Shown here piece by piece: positions 14,933 through 23,013 of a stretch of DNA of 32,083 nt. The notes beneath the pieces are model-generated. The model saw only the letters and a program-made list of their open reading frames with translations, made no database searches and was not told the DNA's origin. Location: contig CAJTZX010000044.1 in assembly GCA_910584345.1 (NCBI GenBank), positions 1-32,083 of the forward strand. The letters are read 5' to 3'. Every line of letters starts with the position of its first letter. Within the stretch, counting starts at the first letter, position 1. This stretch comes from an uncultured Eubacterium sp. Lineage in GTDB: Bacteria > Bacillota > Clostridia > Lachnospirales > Lachnospiraceae. Made by a program: the position numbers and the translations under genes.

Positions 14933-16248
14933 TAAAAGTTGTGAAATTTGGCGGCAGTTCTTTGGCCAGTGCAGAGCAGTTCCGCAAAGTACGTGATATT
15001 TTACTGGCAGATAAAAAGAGACGGTACGTTGTGCCGAGCGCACCAGGCAAACGGCATAAAAATGATGCAAAAGTGACGGATATGCTGTATGAGTGTTATG
15101 CATTAGCGGAAGCCGAGGAAGAATTTAAACCGCTTTTGCGGAAAATACGCGCCAGGTACAATGAGATTATCAGCGGATTAAAAATGAATTTGAATCTGGA
15201 TGATGAATTTAAAGTCATAGAAGAAAAATTTCGCCAGAAGGCAGGCGTTGATTATGCGGCGTCCCGCGGGGAATATTTAAACGGGATTATTATGTCTCAT
15301 TTTATAGGCTATGAGTTTATTGATGCAGCAGAAGTAATTCGGTTTGATACAGAAGGTAATTTTGATCCAGATACGACAAATCATATATTAAAAGAACGTT
15401 TAAAAAAGTGTGATCGGGCAGTTATTCCAGGATTTTACGGAGCACAGGCAGATGGTAATGTGAAGACATTTTCCCGTGGCGGCTCTGATATTACAGGATC
15501 GATTGTGGCAAAGGCATGTAAAGCGGATTTGTATGAGAACTGGACGGACGTATCGGGATTTCTCGTTGCAGATCCAAGAATTATTAAAGATCCAAAAGGA
15601 ATTAAAGTTATTACCTATAAAGAGCTGCGGGAGCTGTCTTATATGGGAGCGCAAGTTTTGCATGAGGACGCTATTTTTCCCGTGCGCAAAGAGGGAATTC
15701 CCATTAATATCAAAAATACAAATGCACCGGAAGATCCGGGTACGTTTATCGTAGAGAGCACTTGCCAAAAGCCTGAGTTTACGATTACCGGTATTGCAGG
15801 CAAACAAGGATTTGTTGCAGTAAATATCGAGAAGGATATGATGAATTCCGAAATTGGCTTTGGACGTAAAGTATTGGAAGCTTTTGAGGAGAATCAAATT
15901 TCTTTTGAACATACACCATCTGGGATTGATACATTTACCGTGTTTGTACATCAGGAGGAATTTGAAGGTAAGGAGCAGAGTGTACTATCTGCCATTCATC
16001 GTCTGGCGGAGCCGGACAGCATCGATCTGGAGGCAGACCTGTCACTGATTGCGGTTGTGGGGCGTGGAATGAAGAGTACGCGTGGTACGGCAGGCAGAAT
16101 ATTTTCAGCGCTGGCTCATGCGAATATTAATGTTAAGATGATCGATCAGGGTTCCTCAGAGTTGAATGTCATTATTGGTGTCAGCAATGATGATTTTGAG
16201 CAGGCAATCAAAGCGATTTATGATATTTTTGTGATAACAAGGCTATAG
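14929..16248 (+). CDS. lysC: Aspartate kinase
   Basis: Phosphorylates L-aspartate to aspartyl phosphate, the entry to lysine, threonine and methionine synthesis; cytoplasmic. The 439 residues start MIKVVKFGGSSLASAEQFRK, the family's KFGGSS motif. Then come SRGGSDITGSIVAKA and WTDVSGFLVADPRI (nucleotide and aspartate sites) and two C-terminal ACT domains (FTITGIAGKQGFVAVNIEKD and LSLIAVVGRGMKSTRGTAGR), which normally bind a feedback inhibitor. I chose ATG 14929 because GGAGGAAAA lies just upstream, it forms an ATGA overlap with the RND stop, and the next start upstream (GTG 14911) precedes that ribosome site. It is translationally coupled to a transporter gene, which is unusual. Confidence 0.95.
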   Translation: MIKVVKFGGSSLASAEQFRKVRDILLADKKRRYVVPSAPGKRHKNDAKVTDMLYECYALAEAEEEFKPLLRKIRARYNEIISGLKMNLNLDDEFKVIEEKFRQKAGVDYAASRGEYLNGIIMSHFIGYEFIDAAEVIRFDTEGNFDPDTTNHILKERLKKCDRAVIPGFYGAQADGNVKTFSRGGSDITGSIVAKACKADLYENWTDVSGFLVADPRIIKDPKGIKVITYKELRELSYMGAQVLHEDAIFPVRKEGIPINIKNTNAPEDPGTFIVESTCQKPEFTITGIAGKQGFVAVNIEKDMMNSEIGFGRKVLEAFEENQISFEHTPSGIDTFTVFVHQEEFEGKEQSVLSAIHRLAEPDSIDLEADLSLIAVVGRGMKSTRGTAGRIFSALAHANINVKMIDQGSSELNVIIGVSNDDFEQAIKAIYDIFVITRL

Positions 16249-16272
16249 AAAAGGAATCTTCTATATTATAAT
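16244..16272 (+). promoter_or_regulatory. Weak candidate promoter for the DUF975 gene
   Basis: TATAAT at 16267-16272 has a poor -35 (TATAGA, 16244-16249) at a 17-base distance that overlaps the end of lysC. The DUF975 gene may instead be read through from lysC, because I see no terminator between them. Confidence 0.3.
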
Positions 16273-16303
16273 AGAAAGATGATACAGGAAAGAAGGGAAT
16301 CAT

Positions 16304-17080
16304 ATGATTTGGAATCGGATCGAATTAAAAGAAGATTCAAAATCTCTGCTGCGGCTGAATTACTGGCCATTTGTGCTGGTGGCATTTATTCATGCAGTCG
16401 TAGCTGGAAGCAGTGCGGGAAAGAGTGGTACTACGAATGCTGCAAAAAATTTTCAGAATCTTCATGGAGATGGCTATTATGGATATGACGGATATACGAT
16501 GATTCAAGATGTCGTCCGTATGGTACTGCCATTTCTTGGAATGGCGTTAGTAACTGTATTTGGCATGTGGGTTTTGATGATTGCACTTAATATTTTTGTT
16601 ATGCATCCGATTGAAATCGGTTGTAAACGGTATATGATTATGGCGCGCAGCGTAAAGCCGGAGTTTCAGGAGATGGCTTTTGTCTTTAAAAACTGTTACG
16701 GAAATGTTGTTAAGACGATGTTTTTGAAAAATTTATATACGGTTTTATGGTCGCTGCTGTTTCTCATTCCAGGGATTGTTAAGTCGTATGAATATCGGAT
16801 GATTCCTTATCTGATGGCAGAATATCCAGATATGGCTTCAGATGAAGCTTTTCGCATTAGCAGAGAGATGATGATGGGAAATAAATGGGAAGCATTTGTG
16901 CTTGACTTGTCATTTTTCGGATGGAATATCCTATCGGCGCTGACGCTCGGACTGACAGGAATTTTTTATTCAGGCCCATATCAAATGCTGACAAATGCAG
17001 CGCTGTATTTGTCATTGAAAAAGACACATCCAAGTTTTGGGTATGTTCAGCCGGATGATAATTATTATTTTCAAAAATAA
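16304..17080 (+). CDS. DUF975 family membrane protein
   Basis: A 258-residue integral membrane protein of unknown function. The N-terminus (MIWNRIELKEDSKSLL) and the stretch from YEYRMIPYLMAEYP through SDEAFRISREMM (about 162-190) are the family signature. Hydrophobic segments lie at about 20-36, 74-99, 142-158 and 198-222. Between the first two is a Gly/Ser/Tyr-rich loop (37-64). The ATG follows AAGGGAATC. It comes 55 bases after lysC and ends at a strong terminator. No function should be inferred from its neighbours. Confidence 0.88.
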   Translation: MIWNRIELKEDSKSLLRLNYWPFVLVAFIHAVVAGSSAGKSGTTNAAKNFQNLHGDGYYGYDGYTMIQDVVRMVLPFLGMALVTVFGMWVLMIALNIFVMHPIEIGCKRYMIMARSVKPEFQEMAFVFKNCYGNVVKTMFLKNLYTVLWSLLFLIPGIVKSYEYRMIPYLMAEYPDMASDEAFRISREMMMGNKWEAFVLDLSFFGWNILSALTLGLTGIFYSGPYQMLTNAALYLSLKKTHPSFGYVQPDDNYYFQK

Positions 17081-17107
17081 ATGGAAGATATTTTAGGCAA
17101 TAAAAAG

Positions 17108-17150
17108 GCAAGCAGAAAAGGAAAATATAATCTTTTCTGCTTGCTTTTTT
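17108..17150 (+). terminator. Terminator of the DUF975 gene
   Basis: GCAAGCAGAAAAG (17108-17120) pairs perfectly with CTTTTCTGCTTGC (17132-17144), followed by TTTTTT. The A-rich left flank (AAAAAGG) would also allow termination of minus-strand transcripts from the kinase-like gene, so it may act in both directions. Confidence 0.9.
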
Positions 17151-17163
17151 AGAATAATTATTT

Positions 17164-17195
17164 ATAACAGTTCTGATAATCCATGCAACTGTTAC
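17164..17195. repeat. Short palindromic repeat, long form, inverted orientation
   Basis: On the minus strand it reads GTAACAGTTGCATGG followed by ATTATCAGAACTGTTAT, identical at 27 of 32 positions to the copy at 8081. ATAACAGTT and AACTGTTAC form the arms. It lies just after the stop of the minus-strand kinase-like gene. Confidence 0.7.
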
Positions 17196-17197
17196 AA

Positions 17198-17797
17198 TTA
17201 TTTCATTTGATGGATTCTTTCTTTGATATAATTCTCCAAAGCGGCGCCGGTTCGTTCTAATCCTAACTTGCTGCTGTTAATGCATACATCATAATATCTG
17301 GAATCACCCCACCGAAAGCTGGAGTGCCGGTTGTGATATTGTTTCCGTTTTTTATCATGCCGGCGAATTTTGGCGATCGCGTCAGATTCACTCAGATGAT
17401 AGACTTCTTTAATACGGTCAATTTTAGCAAGTTCATCTCCGACAACAAAAATCGAAATCAATCCTTTGTGACCACTTAATACGGTTTCTGCACAGCGGCC
17501 GACAATGACAAAAGATTCACCGCTGTCTGCTTTTTTTCGAATATAATCAAACTGCATCTCTGCCAGTATTTCTTCCATAGAATTGGAGAAAGCGCCGACT
17601 CTTCGTGTAAGAAATGCATTTCGTGGTTTCTCATCGTATTTTTCCAAAACTTCTACTTTTATATCATTTTCCGATGCAATTTCATCTAAAATATGTCTGT
17701 CGTAAAATTTCAGATTGTGATCTTTTGCAATCTTTTCGGCCAGTACATGACCGCCGCTGCCGAATTCGCGGCTTACTGAAATAATTGTTTGTGCCAT
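17198..17797 (-). CDS. Cytidylate kinase-like family protein
   Basis: A 199-residue P-loop protein of the cytidylate-kinase-like family (PF13189), cytoplasmic. It begins MAQTIISVSREFGSGGHVLA, whose SREFGSGG is the family's nucleotide-binding loop, followed by YDRHILDEIA (32-41) and VIVGRCAETVL. The RRHDKKRKQYHN stretch (about 145-156) is a basic lid-like segment. Canonical CMP kinases are about 220 residues and differ in the NMP-binding part, so the nucleotide or other substrate is unknown. The ribosome site AAAGGAG lies upstream. It follows the ion transporter at 17815-19173 by 17 bases in what appears to be a two-gene operon. Confidence 0.85.
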   Translation of the reverse strand: MAQTIISVSREFGSGGHVLAEKIAKDHNLKFYDRHILDEIASENDIKVEVLEKYDEKPRNAFLTRRVGAFSNSMEEILAEMQFDYIRKKADSGESFVIVGRCAETVLSGHKGLISIFVVGDELAKIDRIKEVYHLSESDAIAKIRRHDKKRKQYHNRHSSFRWGDSRYYDVCINSSKLGLERTGAALENYIKERIHQMK

Positions 17798-17814
17798 AAA
17801 ATCTCCTTTCTATA

Positions 17815-19173
17815 TTAACAGTAGCGAATGAAGATAATTATCATAGATATTGTAACAACAATAATGGTTGCGGGTGCAGCAGATTTACAATATTTTCCCC
17901 AGCCAATGATGTAACCGTTTTTGGCAGCTACGGAAGTACCTACAACATTTGCAGAAGCTCCGATCGGAGTACCGCTGCCGCCTATATCCGTACCCATAGA
18001 CAGTGCCCAGGCAAGTGTTTCCAAGCTGACCCCTTGTGTGGCTGCCAGGCTTTTAATAACAGGGATCATCGTTGCAGCAAATGGAATATTATCCACAAAT
18101 GCGCTTGCAATAGCGGATATCCAAAGAATAATGGCAATCATAAGTTTTAAATTACCGTTGCTTGCCTTACCGATATATCCGGCGATAATTTCCAAAATAC
18201 CAGTTTGTTCCAGACCACCGACAACCATAAATAAGCCGATAAAAAACAACAATGTTTTATAGTCCACTTTTGATAAGAGCTCTTTTGCATATCTGGCAAA
18301 AGCAATCAGTGTAATAATTGTAATAACAGTTCCAATAAATGCTACGGTAAGGCCGGTTTGTGCATGTGTTACAAGCATAACAACAGCACAGGCAAAAATA
18401 ATACAGCTTAGCGTAAAGTCTTTTTTATTTTTGATCGCTTTTTTCGGATCTGGCATCGAGCTTGTATCTACTGCATTTTTTTCCGCCGCTTCCAGTTCTT
18501 TGTGGAAAACGAGGAAGAAATAGATGACAACAAGGACCAGACTGACAGCGGCCATAAGTCCAGTATTTAATAAAAAATCACTGAACGAATAACTTAAAGA
18601 TGTACCAATGATAATATTAGGCGGATCACCGCACATCGTTGCCGAGCCGCCCAGGTTCGCGCAGAAGATTTCGGATAAGATCATAGGGACAGGGTTAAAT
18701 TTCAATAACTTTGCAAGTTCTACCGTTACTGCAGCTAAAAATAAAATGACAGTAATGCTGTCGATGAACATGGCTAAAAATGCGGACATAATCATGAAAG
18801 CGATAAACAGTGGAATCGGTTTGTAATTGACTAATTTCGCCAGGCGCATACAAAGCCAGCGGAAAAATCCTGCCTTTGCCATGCCTTCTACCATTACCAT
18901 CATACCTGCGATAAAGATAATGGTTGCCCAATTAATACCACTGGATGATTCTGCGGATTCGCTGGCGGCATACCAGAAATCTGTGGTAAAAATACTGCGC
19001 AGGTTTAATGTTTCGAAGATTGCGTCCGGACTATGCATGACGATACCGAATACGACAACCAATGTCAGCAGGCCACAGCCTAATGTTACAAAATGCCGTT
19101 CGATTTTATCCAAAACAATCATAAGAAACATGATGACAAAAATAGCTCCTGCTAAAATTTGTGCGAGTAACAT
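17815..19173 (-). CDS. Ion transporter of the NhaD/ArsB (SLC13-like) superfamily
   Basis: A 452-residue membrane protein with about 11-12 hydrophobic segments. The two re-entrant signature regions of the IT/CitMHS superfamily are visible: GGSATMCGDPPNIIIG (175-190) in the first half and GGSGTPIGASANV (398-410) in the second, each preceded by an Asp-containing stretch (MFIDSIT 135-141; FVDNIPF 359-365). NhaD-type members exchange Na+ for H+, ArsB exports arsenite and others carry dicarboxylates. The DNIPFA motif favours the NhaD/ArsB branch, but the ion is not decided. A strong AGGAGG lies upstream of the ATG. Confidence 0.87.
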   Translation of the reverse strand: MLLAQILAGAIFVIMFLMIVLDKIERHFVTLGCGLLTLVVVFGIVMHSPDAIFETLNLRSIFTTDFWYAASESAESSSGINWATIIFIAGMMVMVEGMAKAGFFRWLCMRLAKLVNYKPIPLFIAFMIMSAFLAMFIDSITVILFLAAVTVELAKLLKFNPVPMILSEIFCANLGGSATMCGDPPNIIIGTSLSYSFSDFLLNTGLMAAVSLVLVVIYFFLVFHKELEAAEKNAVDTSSMPDPKKAIKNKKDFTLSCIIFACAVVMLVTHAQTGLTVAFIGTVITIITLIAFARYAKELLSKVDYKTLLFFIGLFMVVGGLEQTGILEIIAGYIGKASNGNLKLMIAIILWISAIASAFVDNIPFAATMIPVIKSLAATQGVSLETLAWALSMGTDIGGSGTPIGASANVVGTSVAAKNGYIIGWGKYCKSAAPATIIVVTISMIIIFIRYC

Positions 19174-19254
19174 TTTAGTGACTCCTCCTAATCTTTTTGA
19201 AATGTAAAATGTGACTAAAAAAGATAAAAAATCTATGAATTTAATATCAAAAGA

Positions 19255-19282
19255 AGTTTATCACTATGAAAAAAAAAGTCAA
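19255..19282 (-). promoter_or_regulatory. Candidate promoter of the transporter/kinase-like pair
   Basis: On the minus strand, TTGACT (19282-19277) and TAAACT (19260-19255) with a 16-base spacer, 82 bases upstream of the start codon. Further upstream an imperfect hairpin (19314-19340) is followed, on the minus strand, by a short T-run. The 306-base stretch 19174-19479 holds no gene. For the plus-strand gene at 19480 only a poor promoter candidate is seen (TTGAAA 19407-19412, TACCAT 19429-19434). Confidence 0.5.
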
Positions 19283-19479
19283 TACTTCTAAATAGAAAAA
19301 AATACGAAAAAGACCGCTCAGATTTTGCTAAAATTAGCGGAAAAGAAAAAAATTGATATTTTTATTGCATTATTTTGTTTAAAAAAGCAGAAATCGGGTG
19401 TACAAATTGAAATGAATGTACTAAAATATACCATAGAGTAGTTGGCGTATCGCAAAGGGACAAATAGGAGGTATTTGTA

Positions 19480-19947
19480 ATGGTTAAATCAGATGCAACA
19501 CTTCGAATGTATTTGCAATATTATGAAAAGGAGATCAATTTGACAAAGCTTGCTGAAAAAGCTTATCAGGAGGCGAGTATCAGATCTTCAGTACCAGTAC
19601 AGAATATTCAGGTTTATGTAAAGCCAGAAGATGGAAGAGCATACTATGTAGTAAACGGAGGATTTCAGTCGTTTGTAAACTTGTGGGATTCTGATCGTGA
19701 TATTTGTGACAGTGAGCTAAGTGGTGAGATCAATTGGCTGAATGGGACGACGCACAGACTGATTTTTGAATATCGGGGACATCAATGTGACTGTGACAGC
19801 ATTATTGATCGTGTAGTAGAAAAGTTCACCAATATCCACTCAGACAAAAAAATGCATGAAATTGAAATTTACATACGACAGGAACATGAGGCAGCGTATT
19901 ATGTAATTGATGGTCGTCATACGGGGTCTGTTTCTATGTTTGCATAA
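19480..19947 (+). CDS. DUF6465-like protein with two tandem repeat units
   Basis: A 155-residue protein with no signal peptide or membrane segment; function unknown. The motif VYVKPEDGRAYYVVNG (45-60) is repeated near the C-terminus as IYIRQEHEAAYYVIDG (130-145), and the preceding parts also align (TLRMYLQYY at 7-15 against THRLIFEYR at 91-99). The protein is therefore two copies of an about 64-residue unit joined by a 21-residue linker. The motif resembles the C-terminal core of DUF6465 proteins of Lachnospiraceae, which I know only as single copies. The start is set by AGGAGG at 19467-19472. No operon partner is evident; the GH13 gene starts 144 bases downstream. Confidence 0.75.
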   Translation: MVKSDATLRMYLQYYEKEINLTKLAEKAYQEASIRSSVPVQNIQVYVKPEDGRAYYVVNGGFQSFVNLWDSDRDICDSELSGEINWLNGTTHRLIFEYRGHQCDCDSIIDRVVEKFTNIHSDKKMHEIEIYIRQEHEAAYYVIDGRHTGSVSMFA

Positions 19948-19990
19948 CCTCATAGGCTGCAAAATAAAATTACTTAAGCTAGATTCAGAA

Positions 19991-20038
19991 GAAAAGACTT
20001 AAGAAAAAGACTTTAGAAAAAAGAATTAAGAAAAGAAC
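19991..20038. repeat. Degenerate purine-rich tandem repeat
   Basis: Four imperfect units follow each other: GAAAAGACTTAA, GAAAAAGACTTTA, GAAAAAAGAATTAA and GAAAAGAAC. They occupy the gap before the GH13 gene. This resembles slippage-derived sequence; there is no evident function beyond a purine-rich leader. Confidence 0.5.
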
Positions 20039-20091
20039 AAATCAAAACAAGGGAAAAGTTCAAATTTTAAAGAAATGGAGAGTTTATAAAG

Positions 20092-21480
20092 ATGGCTTGG
20101 TATGACAGCGCTGTATTTTACCAGATTCATCCGCTTAGTCTGTTTGGATGTGAACAGGAAAGCGCAAATTCAGAAGGTTCACATTTTGCAGAACTGGCAG
20201 AATGGGCAGAGCATGCGAAAAAAATGGGCTGTAATGCCATATATATTGGACCTGTATTTAAGGCAGATTCACATGGACATGGGATCGCTGATTATCATAA
20301 GGTAGACAGCAGACTTGGTACAAATGAGGAATTTAAAAGCTGGGTGGCAAAATGCCATGATATGGGTATGCGTGTAGTGGTAGACACTGTGTTTAATCAT
20401 GTCGGACGCAGCTTTTTTGCTTTTCAGAATTTAAAGCGAAATGGCAGAAAATCCCCTTATAAAGACTGGTTTGCAAATGTAAATTTTAAAAAAGATAACG
20501 AATATGGTGATGGGTTCAGCTATGAGAGCTGGGGCGGCTACAAAAGGCTTGTTAAGCTAAATATACTCAGTCCCTGGCTGCATGATTATCATTTTGATAC
20601 GGTGCATTTTTGGATCAATGAATTTGATATTGACGGCATACGTATCGATGCCATTGACGAAATGGATTATGATTTTATTAAGGATCTGCGCAAAGTTGCC
20701 CAAAGTGCAAAGCCAGATTTCTGGCTGATGGGTGAACTGATGGATGGAGAGTATACCCGCTGGGTAAATGATAAGATGCTGCACAGCGCTGCGAATAATG
20801 AGCTGCAAAAGAAATTTGTAATGGCGCATAATCACGGTGATTATCCAATTATTGCAAGGTCTGTTCGTGAGACAAATGACCAATGTCCGTATACGAAATT
20901 GTATACGTTTGTAGACAACCATGATGTTTCGCGTATCTATGAGAAATTAGATAAATTAGAGCACCGGCAGCTGATTGCCTTGCTGCAATATACACTATAC
21001 GGTATCCCAGCGCTTTACTGTGGTTCTGAGTTTACCTCTCATAAGCTTCAAAAAAATGAAGAGGATGAACTTTCGCGGATACCATTGAAATTATCGGATT
21101 ATAAGAATGCTTATGAGCAAGACGAGATTACCCATCTGCACTGTCTGTTGGGGCGAGCAAATCAGCAGTTTTCGGAATTGTTTTTCGGGCATTATCAGGA
21201 AATCATGGTTTCCGATAAACAGTATGTATTTGCCAGGGTGTTGAGGAAAAAGGCGATTTTGGTTGCGGTAAACTGCGACGACAGTCCTTTGCAGCTGGAA
21301 ATTCCTCTTGAGGGACATGCCGCAAAGGCGATAAATTTATTGGATGCAGCTATTAATTGGGAGAATGAGCTAAAGGCAGGTCTGGATGTTTCCAGATGCG
21401 CGCAGCTTCAGATCAAAGACAGCGTATTGCAGCTGGAGCTTGCGGCAAACAGCGGTAAGATGATACGCATTACGGGATAG
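20092..21480 (+). CDS. GH13 alpha-amylase-family glycosidase
   Basis: A 462-residue glycoside hydrolase acting on alpha-glucosidic bonds. No signal peptide is present, so it is probably cytoplasmic and acts on imported maltodextrins. The four conserved GH13 regions are intact: DTVFNHVG (98-105), DGIRIDAID with nucleophile D186, WLMGELMDG with acid/base E215, and TFVDNHD with D275. A C-terminal beta domain follows from about 390. It is shorter than neopullulanases (about 580 residues) because no N-terminal accessory domain precedes the barrel. The exact specificity is undetermined. It has a weak purine-rich ribosome site (ATGGAGAG) and appears monocistronic. Confidence 0.9.
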   Translation: MAWYDSAVFYQIHPLSLFGCEQESANSEGSHFAELAEWAEHAKKMGCNAIYIGPVFKADSHGHGIADYHKVDSRLGTNEEFKSWVAKCHDMGMRVVVDTVFNHVGRSFFAFQNLKRNGRKSPYKDWFANVNFKKDNEYGDGFSYESWGGYKRLVKLNILSPWLHDYHFDTVHFWINEFDIDGIRIDAIDEMDYDFIKDLRKVAQSAKPDFWLMGELMDGEYTRWVNDKMLHSAANNELQKKFVMAHNHGDYPIIARSVRETNDQCPYTKLYTFVDNHDVSRIYEKLDKLEHRQLIALLQYTLYGIPALYCGSEFTSHKLQKNEEDELSRIPLKLSDYKNAYEQDEITHLHCLLGRANQQFSELFFGHYQEIMVSDKQYVFARVLRKKAILVAVNCDDSPLQLEIPLEGHAAKAINLLDAAINWENELKAGLDVSRCAQLQIKDSVLQLELAANSGKMIRITG

Positions 21481-21489
21481 TTTTATGCA

Positions 21490-21960
21490 TCAATGCAGGC
21501 TTTTTGCATGAAAAATAATTTCATATGCGGAACAAATCTTGTCTGAGATACATACAATCCATGCGGCGCGGCATTTCGGAAAGTGAAAAAGAGTTAACGG
21601 CCACATATGACTTTCAATAATATTTCGCTCTGTCGAAGTCAGATGATAACGCATGGAAGCGTTTTTTAACGCGATTGCAGGATGATGCAGGCCATGCAGA
21701 CGTCCAATATAACCGTTTTCATGCCAGTCATAAAGATAAAAATCGTGCAGGAATGCACCTCGTACAAGTTCTTTGGAAGGAGCGCCAAGATGAAGCCTGC
21801 GGTTTAGATAAAAACTGAGTCGGACGACACTGAGTACATGGTCATAGGTTGAGATTGCACTATGCTGGATACAGCGTTTCATTAGGGCGGTTTCTTTTGT
21901 GTGAAGAAGGCCATGTAAATGATGTTTTATTTCTGTTTGTTCCTGATTGGTTAATTTCAT
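21490..21960 (-). CDS. HD-domain phosphohydrolase
   Basis: A 156-residue cytoplasmic protein of the HD superfamily of metal-dependent phosphohydrolases. The metal ligands are visible: H41 (TYDHVLSVV), H72-D73 (FLHDFYLYDWH) and D140 (ISDK); H118 in ESHMWPL is a further candidate. The substrate is unknown; HD domains hydrolyse nucleotides, (p)ppGpp or phosphate esters. GAAAGGAAT upstream supports the start at 21960. It lies 50 bases after the PF06541 gene on the same strand and converges with the GH13 gene, with only 9 bases between the two stops. Confidence 0.85.
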   Translation of the reverse strand: MKLTNQEQTEIKHHLHGLLHTKETALMKRCIQHSAISTYDHVLSVVRLSFYLNRRLHLGAPSKELVRGAFLHDFYLYDWHENGYIGRLHGLHHPAIALKNASMRYHLTSTERNIIESHMWPLTLFHFPKCRAAWIVCISDKICSAYEIIFHAKSLH

Positions 21961-21983
21961 ATAGAATATTCCTTTCGCGGTTT

Positions 21984-22008
21984 GGACAGTTCTGATAAGG
22001 GGCTGTCC
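21984..22008. repeat. Palindromic hairpin related to the short repeat family
   Basis: GGACAG (21984-21989) pairs with CTGTCC (22003-22008). On the minus strand the segment contains TTATCAGAACTGT, the same core as the repeats at 17164 and 8081. It lies between the PF06541 and HD genes and has no T-run on the minus strand, so it is not a simple terminator. Confidence 0.5.
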
Positions 22009-22010
22009 GT

Positions 22011-22817
22011 TTACTTTTTTTTATTTTTTTTTCTAAATGAGAGCACGTGCTTCATACGGCTGCCAATATCGCTGTAGGAAACATGTCTGAAAGAGGCCAA
22101 AGAGCCAAGCGCTCTCGTCTGCGGCCAGTTCATAGTCTTAAGCGTTTTTTTAATTTCTTCAATTGTCCGGTTTTCACGGTATTCTTCGAAAGAAATCTTA
22201 GCTTTTATCGCATCAAAGCTTTCGGAAAGATTGTGTTTTGCATTTTCTATAAACGTATCGTATTTTTCTGCTATTTGCGAGTCTATGGCAAACATCGTAG
22301 CTTCCAGCTTGACATTGATTTGAGCCAGTGAATCAGCAGTCAGTGTACAGTCAGCCGTGAAAACAGCCATAAAAATCAGTGAAAGCAATTCCTGTACATT
22401 AAGCGGAAGGGGTGCGGTAATCATAGAAATATAGGGATGGAGACCATATAAGACAATCCATCCGGCAAGGCCAAAACCAAGAGAACAAGACAGGCAAATC
22501 CTGCCGTTCAGATTCAGAGGCAGCCTGCTGTAATCCCACCAGACAGCGTGAAACATACGTTCCGTAGCATAAGAAGTGACATACTCCAATACCGCAGAAC
22601 CAAGCATACATGCGAAAAATACGGAACCTGCATTTGGTAGTTTGCTGCAGAGCAGAATATCTAAGACGGCTCCGATCCCGTAAATCGGACAATAGGGGCC
22701 GATCAGCATACCGCGGTTGTCCCATTTTAGTTTTTTAATACTGCAAAAAACGGTTTCATAGATCCATCCAATCATACTATATAAAATAAACCATATAAAT
22801 AATGTGGCAATATGCAT
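22011..22817 (-). CDS. PF06541 'putative ABC transporter permease' membrane protein
   Basis: A 268-residue membrane protein of the PF06541 (CmpB-like) family; despite the family name, transport has not been shown. The N-terminal half carries the signature LYSMIGWIYETVF (12-24), NRG (34-36), GPYCPIYG (40-47), LEYVTSY (77-83), WWDYS (93-97) and NLNGRICL (102-109), with about five membrane segments. The C-terminal part (about 165-268) is a charged, probably helical cytoplasmic tail ending in a Lys-rich stretch. I chose ATG 22817 because GGGAGG sits 5-6 bases upstream and the promoter at 22849-22877 excludes the longer start at 22877. Confidence 0.87.
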   Translation of the reverse strand: MHIATLFIWFILYSMIGWIYETVFCSIKKLKWDNRGMLIGPYCPIYGIGAVLDILLCSKLPNAGSVFFACMLGSAVLEYVTSYATERMFHAVWWDYSRLPLNLNGRICLSCSLGFGLAGWIVLYGLHPYISMITAPLPLNVQELLSLIFMAVFTADCTLTADSLAQINVKLEATMFAIDSQIAEKYDTFIENAKHNLSESFDAIKAKISFEEYRENRTIEEIKKTLKTMNWPQTRALGSLASFRHVSYSDIGSRMKHVLSFRKKNKKK

Positions 22818-22848
22818 AATAACCTCCCATTCAGATATTTGCTGTGCT

Positions 22849-22877
22849 ATTATATCACTTATTTTTAAAAAGTACAA
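22849..22877 (-). promoter_or_regulatory. Promoter of the PF06541-HD gene pair
   Basis: On the minus strand, TTGTAC (22877-22872) and a perfect TATAAT (22854-22849) with a 17-base spacer. Transcription would begin near 22842, 25 bases before the chosen ATG. Confidence 0.7.
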
Positions 22878-23013
22878 ATATCTTATAAATATTGAATGGC
22901 TCTATCATTTTATTTCAAAATAAGGTAAAATAATTGTAATTGTTCTTAATGGTGTATACGGGAACAGTTCCTAAGCAAATAAAATAGTATTTTAATTTCA
23001 GGAGGAAACAATA

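Noticed and set aside
7048..17195. CRISPR array suggested by repeated palindromes
   Set aside because: Copies are isolated, spaced by kilobases, in both orientations, without regular spacers or cas genes.
19314..19340. Terminator for minus-strand transcription
   Set aside because: An imperfect stem followed by a short T-run on the minus strand, but it lies upstream of the promoter at 19255-19282 and no minus-strand gene ends there.
22818..22877. 20-residue longer start of the PF06541 protein
   Set aside because: It would begin inside the -35 box of a TTGTAC/TATAAT promoter, upstream of the predicted transcript start.
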